Positions 1 to 6,222 of a DNA stretch of 64,000 bases are shown piece after piece. Made by a program: the position numbers and the translations under genes. Location: contig CAZRTO010000001.1 of assembly GCA_964603025.1 (NCBI GenBank), positions 10,265-74,264 on the forward strand, given 5' to 3'. The notes under the pieces are model-generated. The model made no database searches and had not been told where the DNA came from. It saw only the letters and a program-made list of their open reading frames with translations. Source of the stretch: CALFCX01 sp964603025 (lineage in GTDB: Bacteria; Margulisbacteria; WOR-1; JAKLHX01). Numbering within the stretch: the stretch's first letter is position 1; every line of letters starts with the position of its first letter.

Positions 1-2334
1 CATCGTGATATCAGGGGTGAAGATCGGGAGCCTGGAATCGTTGGGAGGGCGGAACATTATGTTCTCTTCTTTGGGCTCAAAAGCAAGCGGCATGCCCAAA
101 AATATCGCGGTCATCATATTGCTCCACAATATCTGAAGCGGTGATATAGGGAGCGGCATGTTAAGTACTATGGCCACCATAAGGATCAAGCCTTCCGCCG
201 CGTTCGTCGGAATTGTCCAGGCAATGAATTTCCTCAGGTTGTCGAACACGCCCCTCCCCTCCTCGACCGCGGCTTCTATGGAAGCAAAATTGTCGTCCGT
301 AAGCACCATTTCGGCGGCTTCCTTGGCCACTTCCGTGCCGTCGCGCCCCATGGCTATTCCGATATTGGCCTGTTTGAGAGCCGGAGCATCGTTCACTCCG
401 TCCCCTGTCATCGCGACCACATGTCCTTTTTTCTGAAGGGCTTTTACGATATGCAGCTTTTGTTCAGGGGATACCCTTGCGAACACGGATGTCATTTCGG
501 CTCTTTCCGGGAATTCCATGTCGCTCCATCCGGCTATCTCAGTGCCGGTGGCGGCCTTGATTTCATCCGGGTCTTTTTCGAAACCGGCTTTGAGGCCCAT
601 CATTTTAGCGATGGCCCTTGCTGTTTCAATATGGTCCCCGGTGATCATTTTTACGATAATTCCGGCGTTGTGGCAGGATTGGATGGCCTTTACAGCTTCT
701 TCACGCGGAGGATCGATCATCGCCTGGAACCCCAGAAAAACAAGGTCAGACTTAATATCCTCATGATCTATCGCCCTCTTGTCGCCGGGAAACGGCTTTT
801 TAGCCATCGCGATAACACGGAATCCTTTTCTTGCGAGGGTTTCGGCGGCCGCTAAAAATCCGGCGGCATCCATTACCTCTGACCCGACAGCGGATGAACA
901 TCTGGGAATTATGGCTTCGACAGACCCCTTGATATAGGCAACAGCGCCTTCCGTTCCGCTGTATGAATGCAGCGTCGCCATATACCTGTTCTCAGATTCA
1001 AAAGGAATGACATCTATCCTTGCCGCCCTCTCTGTCAATGCTTCTCTTTCCATGATCCCGGATTTTTCTGCCGACACCAGAAGCGCTCCTTCGGTCGGAT
1101 CGCCGTGAACCGAATATACGCCTTCTTTTTCGGAAAGCCTTGAGTCATTGCACAAAGCACCGCAGGCAAGGCACTCCTCAAGCGCGGGATCCTCCTTATA
1201 GTCGACTTCGCGTTCTTCGTCAAATATCTTGCCGGCCGGAATATATCCCACCCCGGAAACCGTATAGGTCTTGTTGCCGGCAAATATCTTTTGCACGGTC
1301 ATTTTGTTCTCGGTAAGCGTCCCGGTCTTGTCCGAACAGATCACGGTCGTGCTCCCTAGCGTTTCCACCGCAGGAAGCCTCCTTATTATGGCCTTGCGCG
1401 CGGCCATGCGGGATACTCCTATGGCAAGGATGATAGTTACCGCGGCGGGAAGCCCTTCGGGTATAGCGCCGACCGCAAGGGCCACTACTGCCATGAAGGA
1501 TTCAAAGACCGGTTTGGAATACACAAAGGAACCCATAAAGAACGTGAATACCGAAACGCCTATTATCGCCCAAAGGAGCGTCTTGCTGAACCTGGTGATC
1601 TTGGCCGTCAGTGGTGTTTCAAGCGTTTCCGAACTTTCCACCAGGTCTGATATCCTTCCCACCTCCGTTGCGTTCCCTGTAGCTGTGACCACAGCCTTAC
1701 CTGATCCATGCGTTATCAGCGTGGAAGCATAAGCCATGCAATGCCTGTCGCCAAGAACGGCATTTTCTTTAACGGGGGCCGGGGCCTTTTCCACTGAAAG
1801 GGATTCGCCGGTCAGCACGGATTCATTTATTTTGAGATCTTTGGCGGTTATTATCCTCATATCCGCGGACACTTTGTCTCCCGATGTAAGAACGATTATG
1901 TCCCCCGGAACGAGATCTTCGGAATTCACCGTATGCTTTGCTCCGTCCCTTATCACCGTCGCCTGCGAGATCATCGTCTTGGCCAGCGCCGCCAGCGCGT
2001 TCACCGCTTTTGATTCCTGCATATATCCTATAACGGCATTGACGAACACCACCCCGAAGATCACCGAAGAGTCTATGAAGTGCTGCATGAACAGGGTCGC
2101 CGTGCCGGCGGCGATGAGCGTGTATATCATCGGCTGGTTGAACTGGGAAAGGAACATGAGGATCGGGCTGTGCTGCTTCTTTTTCCTTATTATGTTAGGG
2201 CCGTGTTTCTCTTTTCTCTCAAAAGCCTCCTTTTCCGAAAGGCCTTTTTCGGGGTCCACATTCAGGTCGCCCAGCGCCTTGACCACATCGATATAGTGCC
2301 ATGCCGATCCTGATATAAGAGATCTCTCAGTCAT
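1..2334 (-). CDS. P-type cation-transporting ATPase (P2 class), C-terminus beyond window edge
   Basis: Membrane pump that uses ATP to move cations. The frame is open from an ATG at 2334 to the window edge, giving 778 residues without a stop. Visible motifs are the actuator TGES, the phosphorylation motif DKTGTLT (Asp about residue 335), the hinge TGDGVNDAP, and the M4 ion-site motif IPEGLP. M5 keeps the Asn and Glu (TNAAEG) used by Ca2+ pumps. M6 reads WSNMMTA, so the Asp that follows Asn-x-x-Thr in SERCA is Ala (about residue 743). The ion is therefore uncertain; Ca2+, Na+ or another cation are possible. The start lies 4 nt after the upstream lipoprotein stop with no clear ribosome site, which suggests translational coupling. 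Only the last membrane helices are missing. Confidence 0.93.
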   Translation of the reverse strand, partial: MTERSLISGSAWHYIDVVKALGDLNVDPEKGLSEKEAFERKEKHGPNIIRKKKQHSPILMFLSQFNQPMIYTLIAAGTATLFMQHFIDSSVIFGVVFVNAVIGYMQESKAVNALAALAKTMISQATVIRDGAKHTVNSEDLVPGDIIVLTSGDKVSADMRIITAKDLKINESVLTGESLSVEKAPAPVKENAVLGDRHCMAYASTLITHGSGKAVVTATGNATEVGRISDLVESSETLETPLTAKITRFSKTLLWAIIGVSVFTFFMGSFVYSKPVFESFMAVVALAVGAIPEGLPAAVTIILAIGVSRMAARKAIIRRLPAVETLGSTTVICSDKTGTLTENKMTVQKIFAGNKTYTVSGVGYIPAGKIFDEEREVDYKEDPALEECLACGALCNDSRLSEKEGVYSVHGDPTEGALLVSAEKSGIMEREALTERAARIDVIPFESENRYMATLHSYSGTEGAVAYIKGSVEAIIPRCSSAVGSEVMDAAGFLAAAETLARKGFRVIAMAKKPFPGDKRAIDHEDIKSDLVFLGFQAMIDPPREEAVKAIQSCHNAGIIVKMITGDHIETARAIAKMMGLKAGFEKDPDEIKAATGTEIAGWSDMEFPERAEMTSVFARVSPEQKLHIVKALQKKGHVVAMTGDGVNDAPALKQANIGIAMGRDGTEVAKEAAEMVLTDDNFASIEAAVEEGRGVFDNLRKFIAWTIPTNAAEGLILMVAIVLNMPLPISPLQILWSNMMTAIFLGMPLAFEPKEENIMFRPPNDSRLPIFTPDITM

Positions 2335-2338
2335 GAGA

Positions 2339-2767
2339 TTATTTACCTATAAGAAAAAAGTCAAGGCCCGTCGTCTCGTCCACGACAACTTCACGGTGAT
2401 ATGCGATCATGATGAAGTTGCTTACATCATCTGTGTAAGGCTCACTATTTATCAATCCTCCGGTTGCCTCAAACGACGCGGGGAAATCCGTAGACGTAGA
2501 AAAATCCACGACTACATTGTAAGATCCGGGCTTAACGTTCAGGACCTCAAAAATCCCCGAGGAATTTGAGGTCAATACAAAGGATTCCGGACCTGTGATA
2601 GTCACGGTCGCGGCTCGGGCAACAATATTCGTTGTGCTGCCATTGACCTTCCTAAAATATGTCATTCCGTTTATATGGCCTGTTGTAGCTCCGGAAGTCC
2701 TGCAGCCGTATGAAGACAGAAGAATAGAAAAGAACAATAGAGACAATATGGTCGCTCTTAGCTTCAT
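2339..2767 (-). CDS. Lipoprotein with carboxypeptidase-regulatory-like (transthyretin-type) beta domain
   Basis: Predicted 142-residue lipoprotein of unknown function. The N-terminus has a Lys/Arg start, a hydrophobic stretch and a lipobox-like SSYGC ending at Cys22. The rest resembles a small beta-sandwich: a 'VTITGPES...SSGIFEVLNVKPG' pattern typical of CarboxypepD_reg-like domains (surface carbohydrate or peptide adhesion modules). The ATG at 2767 was chosen because GAAAGGAGAG lies just before it and a signal peptide follows directly; a longer frame would run into tRNA-His. It is transcribed with the downstream cation ATPase, so it may be an accessory envelope protein, but that is inference. 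Confidence 0.75.
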   Translation of the reverse strand: MKLRATILSLLFFSILLSSYGCRTSGATTGHINGMTYFRKVNGSTTNIVARAATVTITGPESFVLTSNSSGIFEVLNVKPGSYNVVVDFSTSTDFPASFEATGGLINSEPYTDDVSNFIMIAYHREVVVDETTGLDFFLIGK

Positions 2768-2801
2768 TTCTCTCTCCTTTCTAAATTCTCGGATTTCTGT
2801 C

Positions 2802-2880
2802 TGGGGTGGTCGACCGGACTCGAACCGGCAGCCTTCAGGGCCACAACCTGATGCTCTAACCAAATTGAGCTACGACCACC
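2802..2880 (-). tRNA. tRNA-His (anticodon GTG)
   Basis: Full cloverleaf, with the extra 5' G (G-1) characteristic of tRNA-His opposite C73, and an encoded 3' CCA. The anticodon loop is TTGTGGC. It is the last tRNA of a Pro-Gly-Arg-His set and lies 34 nt upstream of a lipoprotein gene. The neighbouring tRNAs lack encoded CCA. Confidence 0.97.
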
Positions 2881-2893
2881 ATGCGCAAGGCGC

Positions 2894-2942
2894 CCTTGCT
2901 CCTTACTACTCACTCCTTAAGGAATAAGGAGCAAGGAGTAAG
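2894..2942. repeat. Intergenic repeat, family B (AAGGAGCAAGGAGTAAG type)
   Basis: Imperfect inverted repeat: left arm CTTGCTCCTTACT, right arm built from AAGGA(N)AAGGAGCAAGGAGTAAG. A related copy lies at 3314-3344. Both copies are in spacers between tRNA genes. No coding potential was seen. Confidence 0.7.
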
Positions 2943-2943
2943 T

Positions 2944-2970
2944 GTTCAATTCCGCTTTGCGGAATTGAAC
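2944..2970. repeat. Perfect 12-bp palindrome with 3-nt loop
   Basis: Arms GTTCAATTCCGC and GCGGAATTGAAC flank a TTT loop. It sits immediately 3' of tRNA-Arg (minus strand) and would form a strong hairpin in the transcript, possibly a processing signal. There is no T-run, so it is not a classic terminator. Confidence 0.8.
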
Positions 2971-3044
2971 CGTCCCCGGGGCGAATCGAACGCCCAACCT
3001 ACAGCTTAGAAGGCTGTTGCTCTATCCAATTGAGCTACGGGGAC
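2971..3044 (-). tRNA. tRNA-Arg (anticodon TCT)
   Basis: Complete cloverleaf with acceptor GTCCCCG/CGGGGAC, D-arm GCTC..GAGC, and anticodon loop CTTCTAA giving TCT. No CCA is encoded. It is followed directly by a perfect hairpin at 2944-2970. Confidence 0.97.
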
Positions 3045-3055
3045 ACAATTGAAAG

Positions 3056-3127
3056 AGCGGGCGATGGGATTCGAACCCACGACCCCCTGCTTGGAAGGCA
3101 GGAGCTCTACCGCTGAGCTACACCCGC
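3056..3127 (-). tRNA. tRNA-Gly (anticodon TCC)
   Basis: Cloverleaf of 72 nt with acceptor GCGGGTG/CGCCCGC (one G-U pair) and anticodon loop CTTCCAA giving TCC. It is 11 nt upstream of tRNA-Arg in the same transcript. Confidence 0.97.
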
Positions 3128-3130
3128 ATC

Positions 3131-3218
3131 TAGCTAATGGCTTATAGCTTATGGCTTATAGCCGGAAGATCATCGTCTATTATATTAGCTATATGCTATA
3201 CGCCATTAGCCATAAGCC
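3131..3218. repeat. Intergenic palindromic repeat, family A
   Basis: AT-rich imperfect inverted repeat built of GGCTTATGGC-like words, with a right arm GCCATTAGCCATAAGC. A second copy at 63863-63940 shares that 16-nt right arm exactly and a similar left arm (TAGCTAAT...). Both copies are spacers between tRNA genes at opposite ends of the window. Confidence 0.8.
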
Positions 3219-3221
3219 AAA

Positions 3222-3296
3222 TCGGGGTGAGCCGATTCGAACGGCCGACCTCTCGCACCCCAAGCGAGTGCGCTAACCAAACTGCGCCACACCCCG
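3222..3296 (-). tRNA. tRNA-Pro (anticodon GGG)
   Basis: Cloverleaf of 75 nt, acceptor CGGGGTG/CACCCCG, anticodon loop TTGGGGT. First gene of the Pro-Gly-Arg-His set, about 100 nt downstream of an extended -10 promoter. Confidence 0.97.
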
Positions 3297-3313
3297 TGAA
3301 CGCCTTCGGCGTT

Positions 3314-3344
3314 AAGGAACAAGGAGCAAGGAATAAGGAGTAAG
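3314..3344. repeat. Intergenic repeat, family B, second copy
   Basis: AAGGA-CAAGGAGCAAGGA-TAAGGAGTAAG words match the copy at 2894-2942. It follows the AACGCC-TTC-GGCGTT palindrome, just as the other copy lies next to a palindrome. Confidence 0.7.
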
Positions 3345-3397
3345 AACAAAATCAAATACTCCTATTCAGCATTCCAACGCCTAAGCTATCATTAACA

Positions 3398-3406
3398 AGT
3401 ATAACA
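3398..3406 (-). promoter_or_regulatory. Extended -10 promoter for tRNA Pro-Gly-Arg-His transcript
   Basis: TGTTATACT on the minus strand: TG, one base, then a 5/6 match to TATAAT. No good -35 at 16-18 nt, as expected for extended -10 promoters. The predicted start is near 3391. Confidence 0.55.
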
Positions 3407-3432
3407 TGAGGATATTGGGTGGGATCATAGAA

Positions 3433-3506
3433 TCGGGGAGACAGGATTTGAACCTGCGGCCCCTTGCTCCCAAAGCAAGTGCTCTACCAAGCTGAGCTAC
3501 TCCCCG
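3433..3506 (-). tRNA. tRNA-Pro (anticodon TGG)
   Basis: Complete cloverleaf, acceptor CGGGGAG/CTCCCCG, D-arm, anticodon loop TTTGGGA, T-arm GCAGG/CCTGT. Two truncated derivatives lie directly upstream on the same strand. Confidence 0.97.
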
Positions 3507-3632
3507 TCATCTGAACCTGCGGCTCTCCCGCCAAAGGCGGGATGCTCTACCAAGCTGAGCTACTCCCCGTCATCTGAACCTGCGGCTCTCCCGCCAAAGG
3601 CGGGATGCTCTACCAAGCTGAGCTACTCCCCG
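3507..3632 (-). repeat. Two tandem 63-nt tRNA-Pro-derived units with a palindrome as anticodon arm
   Basis: Period is exactly 63 nt (3507-3569 and 3570-3632). Each unit repeats the acceptor 5' strand CGGGGAG, the D-arm, and GCCGCAGGTTCA of the intact tRNA-Pro(TGG). The anticodon arm is replaced by TCCCGCC-TTT-GGCGGGA, and the 3' half of the T-arm and the 3' acceptor strand are missing. The units cannot fold into a functional tRNA: the loop lacks the conserved U33 and no acceptor stem closes. They lie between the promoter at 3653 and the real tRNA, so they should be transcribed with it. Confidence 0.88.
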
Positions 3633-3636
3633 AAAT

Positions 3637-3672
3637 AAAAAACCGCGCTCTCATTATAACACGCGGTTTTTT
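3637..3672. terminator. Terminator-like hairpin, 11-bp perfect stem with A/T flanks
   Basis: Arms AAAAAACCGCG (3637-3647) and CGCGGTTTTTT (3662-3672) with a 14-nt loop. Because A-runs and T-runs flank both sides, it can terminate in either direction. It would end the transcript of the repeat protein gene upstream on the minus strand. The loop itself contains an extended -10 element. Confidence 0.75.
3653..3661 (-). promoter_or_regulatory. Extended -10 promoter inside hairpin loop, upstream of tRNA-Pro(TGG)
   Basis: Minus strand reads TGTTATAAT, a perfect TG-N-TATAAT. The start would be near 3646, inside the right half of the hairpin, so the new transcript starts without the 5' arm and escapes the terminator. 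The same nine bases occur before holB and carB. Confidence 0.55.
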
Positions 3673-3695
3673 ATGCTTACTGTTACTGGGCAAAA

Positions 3696-4796
3696 TTATC
3701 TCAGAGAAACCCTCATTACAGGATATTTATCCGCAGATGACACATCAAAGATAAGCTTGTCAGGAACCGCCTCTTCCGGCATTACGAACACGTAAGCTGT
3801 CTGGAACGTTTCTGCCGGCATGAGCTCCTTTATGTCATCATTATCCGCCCAGTTTACCGGATTCTTTGCTATATTCTCCATGTAGTACACCCGGTTGGCA
3901 TCGATCACCATCACCCTGTGATAGTCTCCGCCATACACAGCAGTGAAAGGATCTTTGTTCTTTATCTCTACTGTTACAACATAGAATATCGTACCCGCCG
4001 GAGGCATGCCGCCCCTTGGATCGGAATTCTTTTTTTCAGCTTTGAGCACCCTAAACGCGGTGTGTCCGTTGTTCAACCAGGTGTCTACCGGACCTTCCAG
4101 CTCGGACAACTGAACGGCGGCTTTCCCCTTTGGGGCCGCTTTTGCCTGCTGCGCTTGATTACGCTGTATGTTCTGCCAATGCCTGACGACCCTTTGTTTT
4201 TCCGCCCGCAGAGCCCTGACGCGGGCTGAGTTCCCCTGAGCTCTGGCTGATGCTATCTGCGAGTCCAGCGTCTGGAGCCGGGCCCTTACTTCCGCCTGCG
4301 TGGACGGCAGCGGCGCGGCCGGCGTCTTGGCCGCAGGAGCGGCCGCCGGAGCCTTACCGCCTTTTTGTATGCTCTGCCAATGCCTGACGACCCTTTGTTT
4401 TTCCGCCTGCAGAGCCTTAACGCGGGCTGAGTTCCCCTGAGCTCTGGCTGATGCTATCTGCGAGTCCAGCGTCTGGAGCCGGGCCCTTACTTCCGCCTGC
4501 GTGGACGGCAGCGGCGCGGCCGGCGTCTTGGCCGCAGGAGCGGCCGCCGGAGCCTTACCGCCCTGCTGTATGGCCTTCCATCTGTTCAAGGTCCTTTGTT
4601 TTTCTGCCTGAAGCTCCTTGACCTTTGCGGTATTGCCCTGCGCCCTGTTAAAAGTGATCTTTGCATCCAAAAGCTTGATGTAGTCGGCAACTTCCTGCTG
4701 CGTAGGCTGTTTTGTCTGGGCTGAAACGGAGGCTATCATAAAGAGAGATAGTATTAGCGCCGCGGCAACACCTTTCGGGTCGTTTTTCTTTAACAT
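3696..4796 (-). CDS. Secreted protein with 67-residue tandem repeats and C-terminal beta domain
   Basis: 366-residue exported protein of unknown function. A signal peptide (hydrophobic core, cleavage after SVSA) is followed by three copies of an amphipathic helical module: charged helix LQTLDSQIASARAQGN, then ALQAEKQRVVRHWQSIQ, joined by Ala/Pro-rich linkers (KAPAAAPAAKTPAAPLP). The period is 201 bp, and copies two and three are almost identical in DNA, so the duplication is recent. Residues about 230-366 resemble a DUF4352-like immunoglobulin fold ('GTIFYVVTVEIKNK'). A GAGGAGG site precedes the ATG. It has its own promoter (4824-4851) and a terminator (3637-3672). Confidence 0.75.
   Translation of the reverse strand: MLKKNDPKGVAAALILSLFMIASVSAQTKQPTQQEVADYIKLLDAKITFNRAQGNTAKVKELQAEKQRTLNRWKAIQQGGKAPAAAPAAKTPAAPLPSTQAEVRARLQTLDSQIASARAQGNSARVKALQAEKQRVVRHWQSIQKGGKAPAAAPAAKTPAAPLPSTQAEVRARLQTLDSQIASARAQGNSARVRALRAEKQRVVRHWQNIQRNQAQQAKAAPKGKAAVQLSELEGPVDTWLNNGHTAFRVLKAEKKNSDPRGGMPPAGTIFYVVTVEIKNKDPFTAVYGGDYHRVMVIDANRVYYMENIAKNPVNWADNDDIKELMPAETFQTAYVFVMPEEAVPDKLIFDVSSADKYPVMRVSLR
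4174..4575 (-). repeat. Tandem 201-bp coding repeat
   Basis: Two near-identical 201-bp units, about 4174-4373 and 4374-4575, differing at only a few positions (for example CGCCTGC for CGCCCGC). Each encodes 67 residues of the secreted repeat protein. The third, N-terminal unit is diverged. Confidence 0.85.
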
Positions 4797-4823
4797 CTTT
4801 TCGTGCCTCCTCGCATGCCAGGG

Positions 4824-4851
4824 ATTATAAAGGATGTTGTAAATATAGCAA
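4824..4851 (-). promoter_or_regulatory. Sigma-70-type promoter for the repeat protein
   Basis: TTGCTA (4846-4851), 16-nt spacer, TATAAT (4824-4829). The transcript would start near 4817, giving a leader of about 20 nt with the GAGGAGG site. Confidence 0.6.
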
Positions 4852-4936
4852 AGAGAGCTGTATAAATCAACACTTGCCTTTACATGCTTCTATCGGCTTA
4901 AAGGCGGGAAAAATTGCATCAAATAATCAGAAGAAA

Positions 4937-5010
4937 TCGGGGCGGCGGGATTTGAACCCACGACCTTTCGGTCCCGAACCGAACGCTCTACCAAGCTGAG
5001 CCACGCCCCG
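4937..5010 (-). tRNA. tRNA-Pro (anticodon CGG)
   Basis: Complete 74-nt cloverleaf, acceptor CGGGGCG/CGCCCCG, anticodon loop TTCGGGA. Third Pro isoacceptor in the window. It lies 17 nt downstream of the lipoprotein gene on the same strand and may be co-transcribed. Confidence 0.97.
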
Positions 5011-5027
5011 TTGTTAAAGTATCGATC

Positions 5028-5597
5028 TCAAAAAGAAGGGATATTATACGAAAATTTCTTATAACCCGCCGGCACTTCGAACAATGAATCCGGCTGATCA
5101 CCGAACTTTACGTTGCTAAGTTCCATTGACCACTTGCCGTCGACGGAAGACGTTTTCACGGGCATCTGCATCCCCGAAGCCAGCCACTGATATATGGAAT
5201 CCGTACGCCCCTCGGTCTTATATGAAACTTTATACTTGTCCGCCTTTATGCCGTTCACGGTCTCGGTCCCGAGCTTTTCCCTTTTTACCTCGTTGTCCAT
5301 CTTCTGCACCATGCCCCTGGCCGAGTCCTCCGTAAAAGCCTGTTCCATATACATCTTTTGTTCAGGCATAAGTATCCAAACGGTCTTTTTGTCCATTCTT
5401 GATATGGTGACCGCCTGAGGATTTTCCATCCTGAATTTATCTCCGGCAAAGAACATCTTGCCTTTGAAAGAAGCGCCGCCCGATCTGCTGATGATCTCAG
5501 CCGAGAACTGCCTGTTGGCAGCCGTGGAGGAACATCCCGATATTATCACCGCGGAAATAATGACAAGACATGCCGCCCAAACCGTTCTTTTGATCAT
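5028..5597 (-). CDS. Lipoprotein, DUF4412/LolA-like fold
   Basis: 189-residue predicted lipoprotein: N-terminal Lys/Arg, a hydrophobic stretch and lipobox ISGC (Cys22). The mature part reads FSAEIISRSGG..FKGKMFFAGDKFRME, then a YQW..GMQMPVKTSS motif and LFEVPAGYKK near the end. This pattern resembles the DUF4412 and outer-membrane lipoprotein-sorting (LolA/LolB/RseB) beta-sheet proteins, which bind acyl chains; this assignment is by eye. It follows rdgB by 28 nt with GAAAGGAGAG before the ATG. A TATAAT overlapping the rdgB stop could give it an additional promoter. Confidence 0.75.
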   Translation of the reverse strand: MIKRTVWAACLVIISAVIISGCSSTAANRQFSAEIISRSGGASFKGKMFFAGDKFRMENPQAVTISRMDKKTVWILMPEQKMYMEQAFTEDSARGMVQKMDNEVKREKLGTETVNGIKADKYKVSYKTEGRTDSIYQWLASGMQMPVKTSSVDGKWSMELSNVKFGDQPDSLFEVPAGYKKFSYNIPSF

Positions 5598-5625
5598 CTG
5601 CTCTCTCCTTTCGATGGATACTTCA

Positions 5626-6222
5626 TTATATCATCCGCAGGAGCTTTTTCAGCCTGCGGAAAGCCTGCCCCCTGTGAGACAAAAGGTTCTTTTGCCTTTC
5701 GGTCATCTGAGCAAAAGTCTTTGAATGTCCCGAAGGGATGAATACCGGATCATACCCGAACCCGCCGTCCCCCTGCATTTTAGAAGCGATCTTTCCGCGG
5801 CAGGCGCCTTTTACAATGATACACTTGCCCTTTGGATCGGCGAACGCCACAAAACATTGGAAGGCAGCCCCTCTGTCGCGCGACGGGACCGAGGCCATCA
5901 CATCGAGCAGCTTCGCGCATAATCTTTCGGAGGTAACCGGAGGCCTTACGAACCTGGCGGACCTGACGCCCGGAGCCCCTTTCAAGGCTTTTACGCAAAG
6001 CCCCGAATCGTCAGAAACTGAAATGAGCCCGAACTTTTTAGCAGCGGCTTTTGCCTTTTTGGCCGCATTGCCGGCAAAAGTTGGCAGATCTTCTTTGACG
6101 CAAAGCCTCCCCTTTATGTCATCAAGAGACAATATCTTCAGGCCCTTGAGATCGAGCATCTTTTTTATCTCGCGGACCTTGTGCCTGTTGTTAGTTGCCA
6201 GCAGTATCTCTCTTAAGCGCAC
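5626..6222 (-). CDS. rdgB: XTP/dITP diphosphatase (RdgB/HAM1)
   Basis: Removes non-canonical purine triphosphates (XTP, dITP, ITP) by hydrolysis to the monophosphate and pyrophosphate. 198 residues, usual family length. Motifs: N-terminal LLATNNRHKVREI, SDDSGLCVKAL with the metal-binding acidic residues, and the C-terminal GFGYDPVF..T(F)AQM..KN..SHRG block. The start is GTG at 6222, since the family begins only a few residues before LLATNN and no ATG is available. The gene overlaps the end of purD by 32 nt, so translation is coupled. Both genes serve purine metabolism. Confidence 0.95.
   Translation of the reverse strand: MRLREILLATNNRHKVREIKKMLDLKGLKILSLDDIKGRLCVKEDLPTFAGNAAKKAKAAAKKFGLISVSDDSGLCVKALKGAPGVRSARFVRPPVTSERLCAKLLDVMASVPSRDRGAAFQCFVAFADPKGKCIIVKGACRGKIASKMQGDGGFGYDPVFIPSGHSKTFAQMTERQKNLLSHRGQAFRRLKKLLRMI

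Larger units (their letters stand above)
3297..3432 (-). other. Leader of the four-tRNA transcript
   Basis: Spacer of 136 nt between tRNA-Pro(TGG) and tRNA-Pro(GGG). It holds the promoter at 3398-3406, the second copy of repeat family B (3314-3344) and a 6-bp palindrome AACGCC-TTC-GGCGTT (3299-3313). No open reading frame of interest was seen. Confidence 0.6.

Noticed and set aside
158..2313. Several plus-strand reading frames over the first 2.3 kb
   Set aside because: They are antisense to a P-type ATPase frame with all family motifs; their translations show no domain.
2768..2863. Longer N-terminus for the lipoprotein gene
   Set aside because: It would be translated from tRNA-His sequence and would bury the signal peptide.
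3507..3632. Two additional functional tRNA genes
   Set aside because: No 3' acceptor strand and no T-arm 3' half; the anticodon loop lacks U33.
2880..3700. CRISPR array
   Set aside because: The repeats are tRNA genes, palindromes and a two-unit tandem; there are no regular spacers and no cas genes.
4890..4897. GCCGATAG on the minus strand upstream of the repeat protein as a sigma-28 promoter
   Set aside because: The -35 (CAAT at 15 nt) is poor and a better sigma-70 promoter lies closer to the gene.
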